Shown piece after piece: positions 43,001 to 44,031 of a DNA stretch of 44,031 nt. Position 1 is the first letter of the stretch; each line of letters begins with the position of its first letter. This DNA is from Triparma columacea (taxonomy: Eukaryota > Sar > Bolidophyceae > Parmales > Triparmaceae): assembly GCA_030267965.1 (NCBI GenBank), contig BRYA01000552.1, positions 1-44,031 on the forward strand, written 5' to 3'. A program made the position numbers and the translations under genes. The notes beneath the pieces are model-generated. The model was not told the origin of the DNA. It was given only the letters and a program-made list of their open reading frames with translations, and did not search any database.

Positions 43001-44031
43001 GATGATAGAGGCACCTCTTCTTGCCTCCCGTGCCCCACTCCCTCGTATTCAAATAATGGTGAACATTGTAAAAATTGTGACGGAGAGGGTCAATTTAGCG
43101 ACAAAACTGGGGCCTTTTCCTGCCAAACTGCAAAAGCCGGACACAAGCCGACGGAAGACCGCAAGGGAGAGGAGCAATGCCCAGCAGGAAAATACTCCAC
43201 TGGCGGAGCTGACGAGTGTCTACAGTGCGGTGAAGGTGAAACCAGCAGCACGGGAGCAGCAGGTTGCTCTACCTGCGCTACTTGTGCTACCGGTAGATAC
43301 ATGATCAATGCCTGCACTCCTACTTCAGAGACAGAGTGCGGAGACTGCCTAGCGGGGACAGCGTCAATTGGAGGCGCAGTGACGGAATGCACTCCGTGCA
43401 ACGTTGATGGCAAGTACTCAGAGAGAAACCTTGCTAGGTGAGCAAAGGCGTAAATCAAATACTACAGCTCACAAATTTCGGCTCACAAACGCTAACTTTC
43501 TTGCTCTTCTGTTCGCTCACCTCAGCTTCTGCCAGACAGCCCCTGCAGGCTATAAACCCTCCTCCGACCGCACTTCCTTAACAATCTGTCCCAAGAATAC
43601 CTTTTCTATTGGAGCCAACGACACGTGCACAACCTGCCAAGAAGGAACTATTTCCAGGGTTGGTGCTTCCTCCTGCCTCCCCTGCCCCCAGCACGAGACC
43701 CCAAATGAGGATACGCAATCTTGCGACTGCATGCCATCCTTCTCCAGAATAGGTGATGGCGACTCATGTGCCTGCAAGGCCGGGGAGACCCTCATGGGTA
43801 CCTCCTGCGAACCTTGCGAGAAGGGGAAATGGAAGTCATCAATTGGCGTCACGAGCTGCTCTCGTTGCGAGGACACTCTGAAGGGGTCCATCACTGAGAA
43901 GCCTGGTTCAACCTCCTCATCTTCCTGCATCTGCCCAATGGCAACATATGACAACGGTGAGGGCAAGTGCATTGAGATTGTTGAGGGCATCAGGAACGAC
44001 GTTGAGGGCTTGACGCTGGAAGCTCTGACAC
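40097..44031 (+). CDS. Secreted beta-helix / LamG / GCC2-GCC3 cysteine-rich protein, partial at right edge
   Basis: Exons 40097-40796, 40908-43437 and 43526 onward (phases 1 and 2), giving more than 1,240 residues. The first 35 residues hold an uncleaved-type or internal signal segment (MCLIFWTCLVLVGG). Residues about 100-225 have parallel-beta-helix marks like bacterial polymorphic outer-membrane proteins (GGGVYI, FSNNRA, GGGAIYI, FNGNTA). Four ephrin-receptor-like GCC2/GCC3 repeats follow (CSAGTFSAVGATSCSNCAAG type), then a LamG/concanavalin-like domain (WTHVVVTVSGTTMKVYKNG … GTIAKLKIWHNKELS), then at least a dozen and a half more GCC2/GCC3 repeats to the edge. This is an extracellular adhesion- or receptor-like product. 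Such proteins are often multi-copy in stramenopiles. No membrane helix is seen yet; it may lie beyond the window. Confidence 0.85.

Overview
The window is nuclear DNA of a eukaryote. Its genes are cut by short GT-AG introns (about 65-200 nt) and packed head-to-head and tail-to-tail. The gene families point to a flagellate stramenopile alga, most likely a parmalean/bolidophyte (Triparma-like). The signs are a very large START-domain membrane protein, a BspA-type leucine-rich-repeat gene, a cysteine-rich GCC2/GCC3 surface protein, and axonemal DRC3 and RSP2-like genes. This placement rests on my recollection of those families, not on a search.

Layout, left to right. 1-9538 (-): a giant START-domain/multi-pass membrane protein that runs off the left edge. 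Its 5' part (6236-9538) is a chain of ten micro-exons, seven of 33 bp and three of 45 bp, all phase 1-1, separated by introns carrying a 24-bp minisatellite. This is the most unusual thing in the window. 10096-11917 (+): betaine/amino-aldehyde dehydrogenase. 12074-13772 (-) and 14006-15831 (+): a divergent pair of axonemal genes (DRC3 and a DPY30/GAF radial-spoke protein). 16097-17549 (+): an amidohydrolase whose terminal exon is tandemly duplicated. 17909-19203 (-): a proline-rich protein ending in an NTF2-like fold. 19456-20694 (+): an unknown low-complexity protein. 21238-22164 (+): a BspA-like LRR protein. 22376-24253 (-): an EME1/MMS4-like structure-specific endonuclease subunit. 24421-24840: an AT-rich island. 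25164-26886 (+): a secreted type-B carboxylesterase. 27020-29787: three small unknown genes, one with a SHOCT-like motif. 29875-32483 (-): a prion-like poly-Q/poly-N/RGG protein with a membrane C-terminus; its last intron holds the assembly gap. 32680-34023 (+): a Nudix hydrolase. 34134-36665 (-): an M13 metallopeptidase. 36867-37349 (+): a LYRM7/MZM1 complex III assembly factor. 37493-39940 (-): splicing factor CDC40/PRP17. 40097-44031 (+): a secreted beta-helix/LamG/GCC2-GCC3 protein running off the right edge.

The genes do not form one pathway. The clear functional pair is DRC3 plus the RSP2-like gene, which share a 233-bp intergenic region. Most multi-exon models were built by hand from splice signals, reading-frame phase and family resemblance. 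No transcript or database evidence was available.
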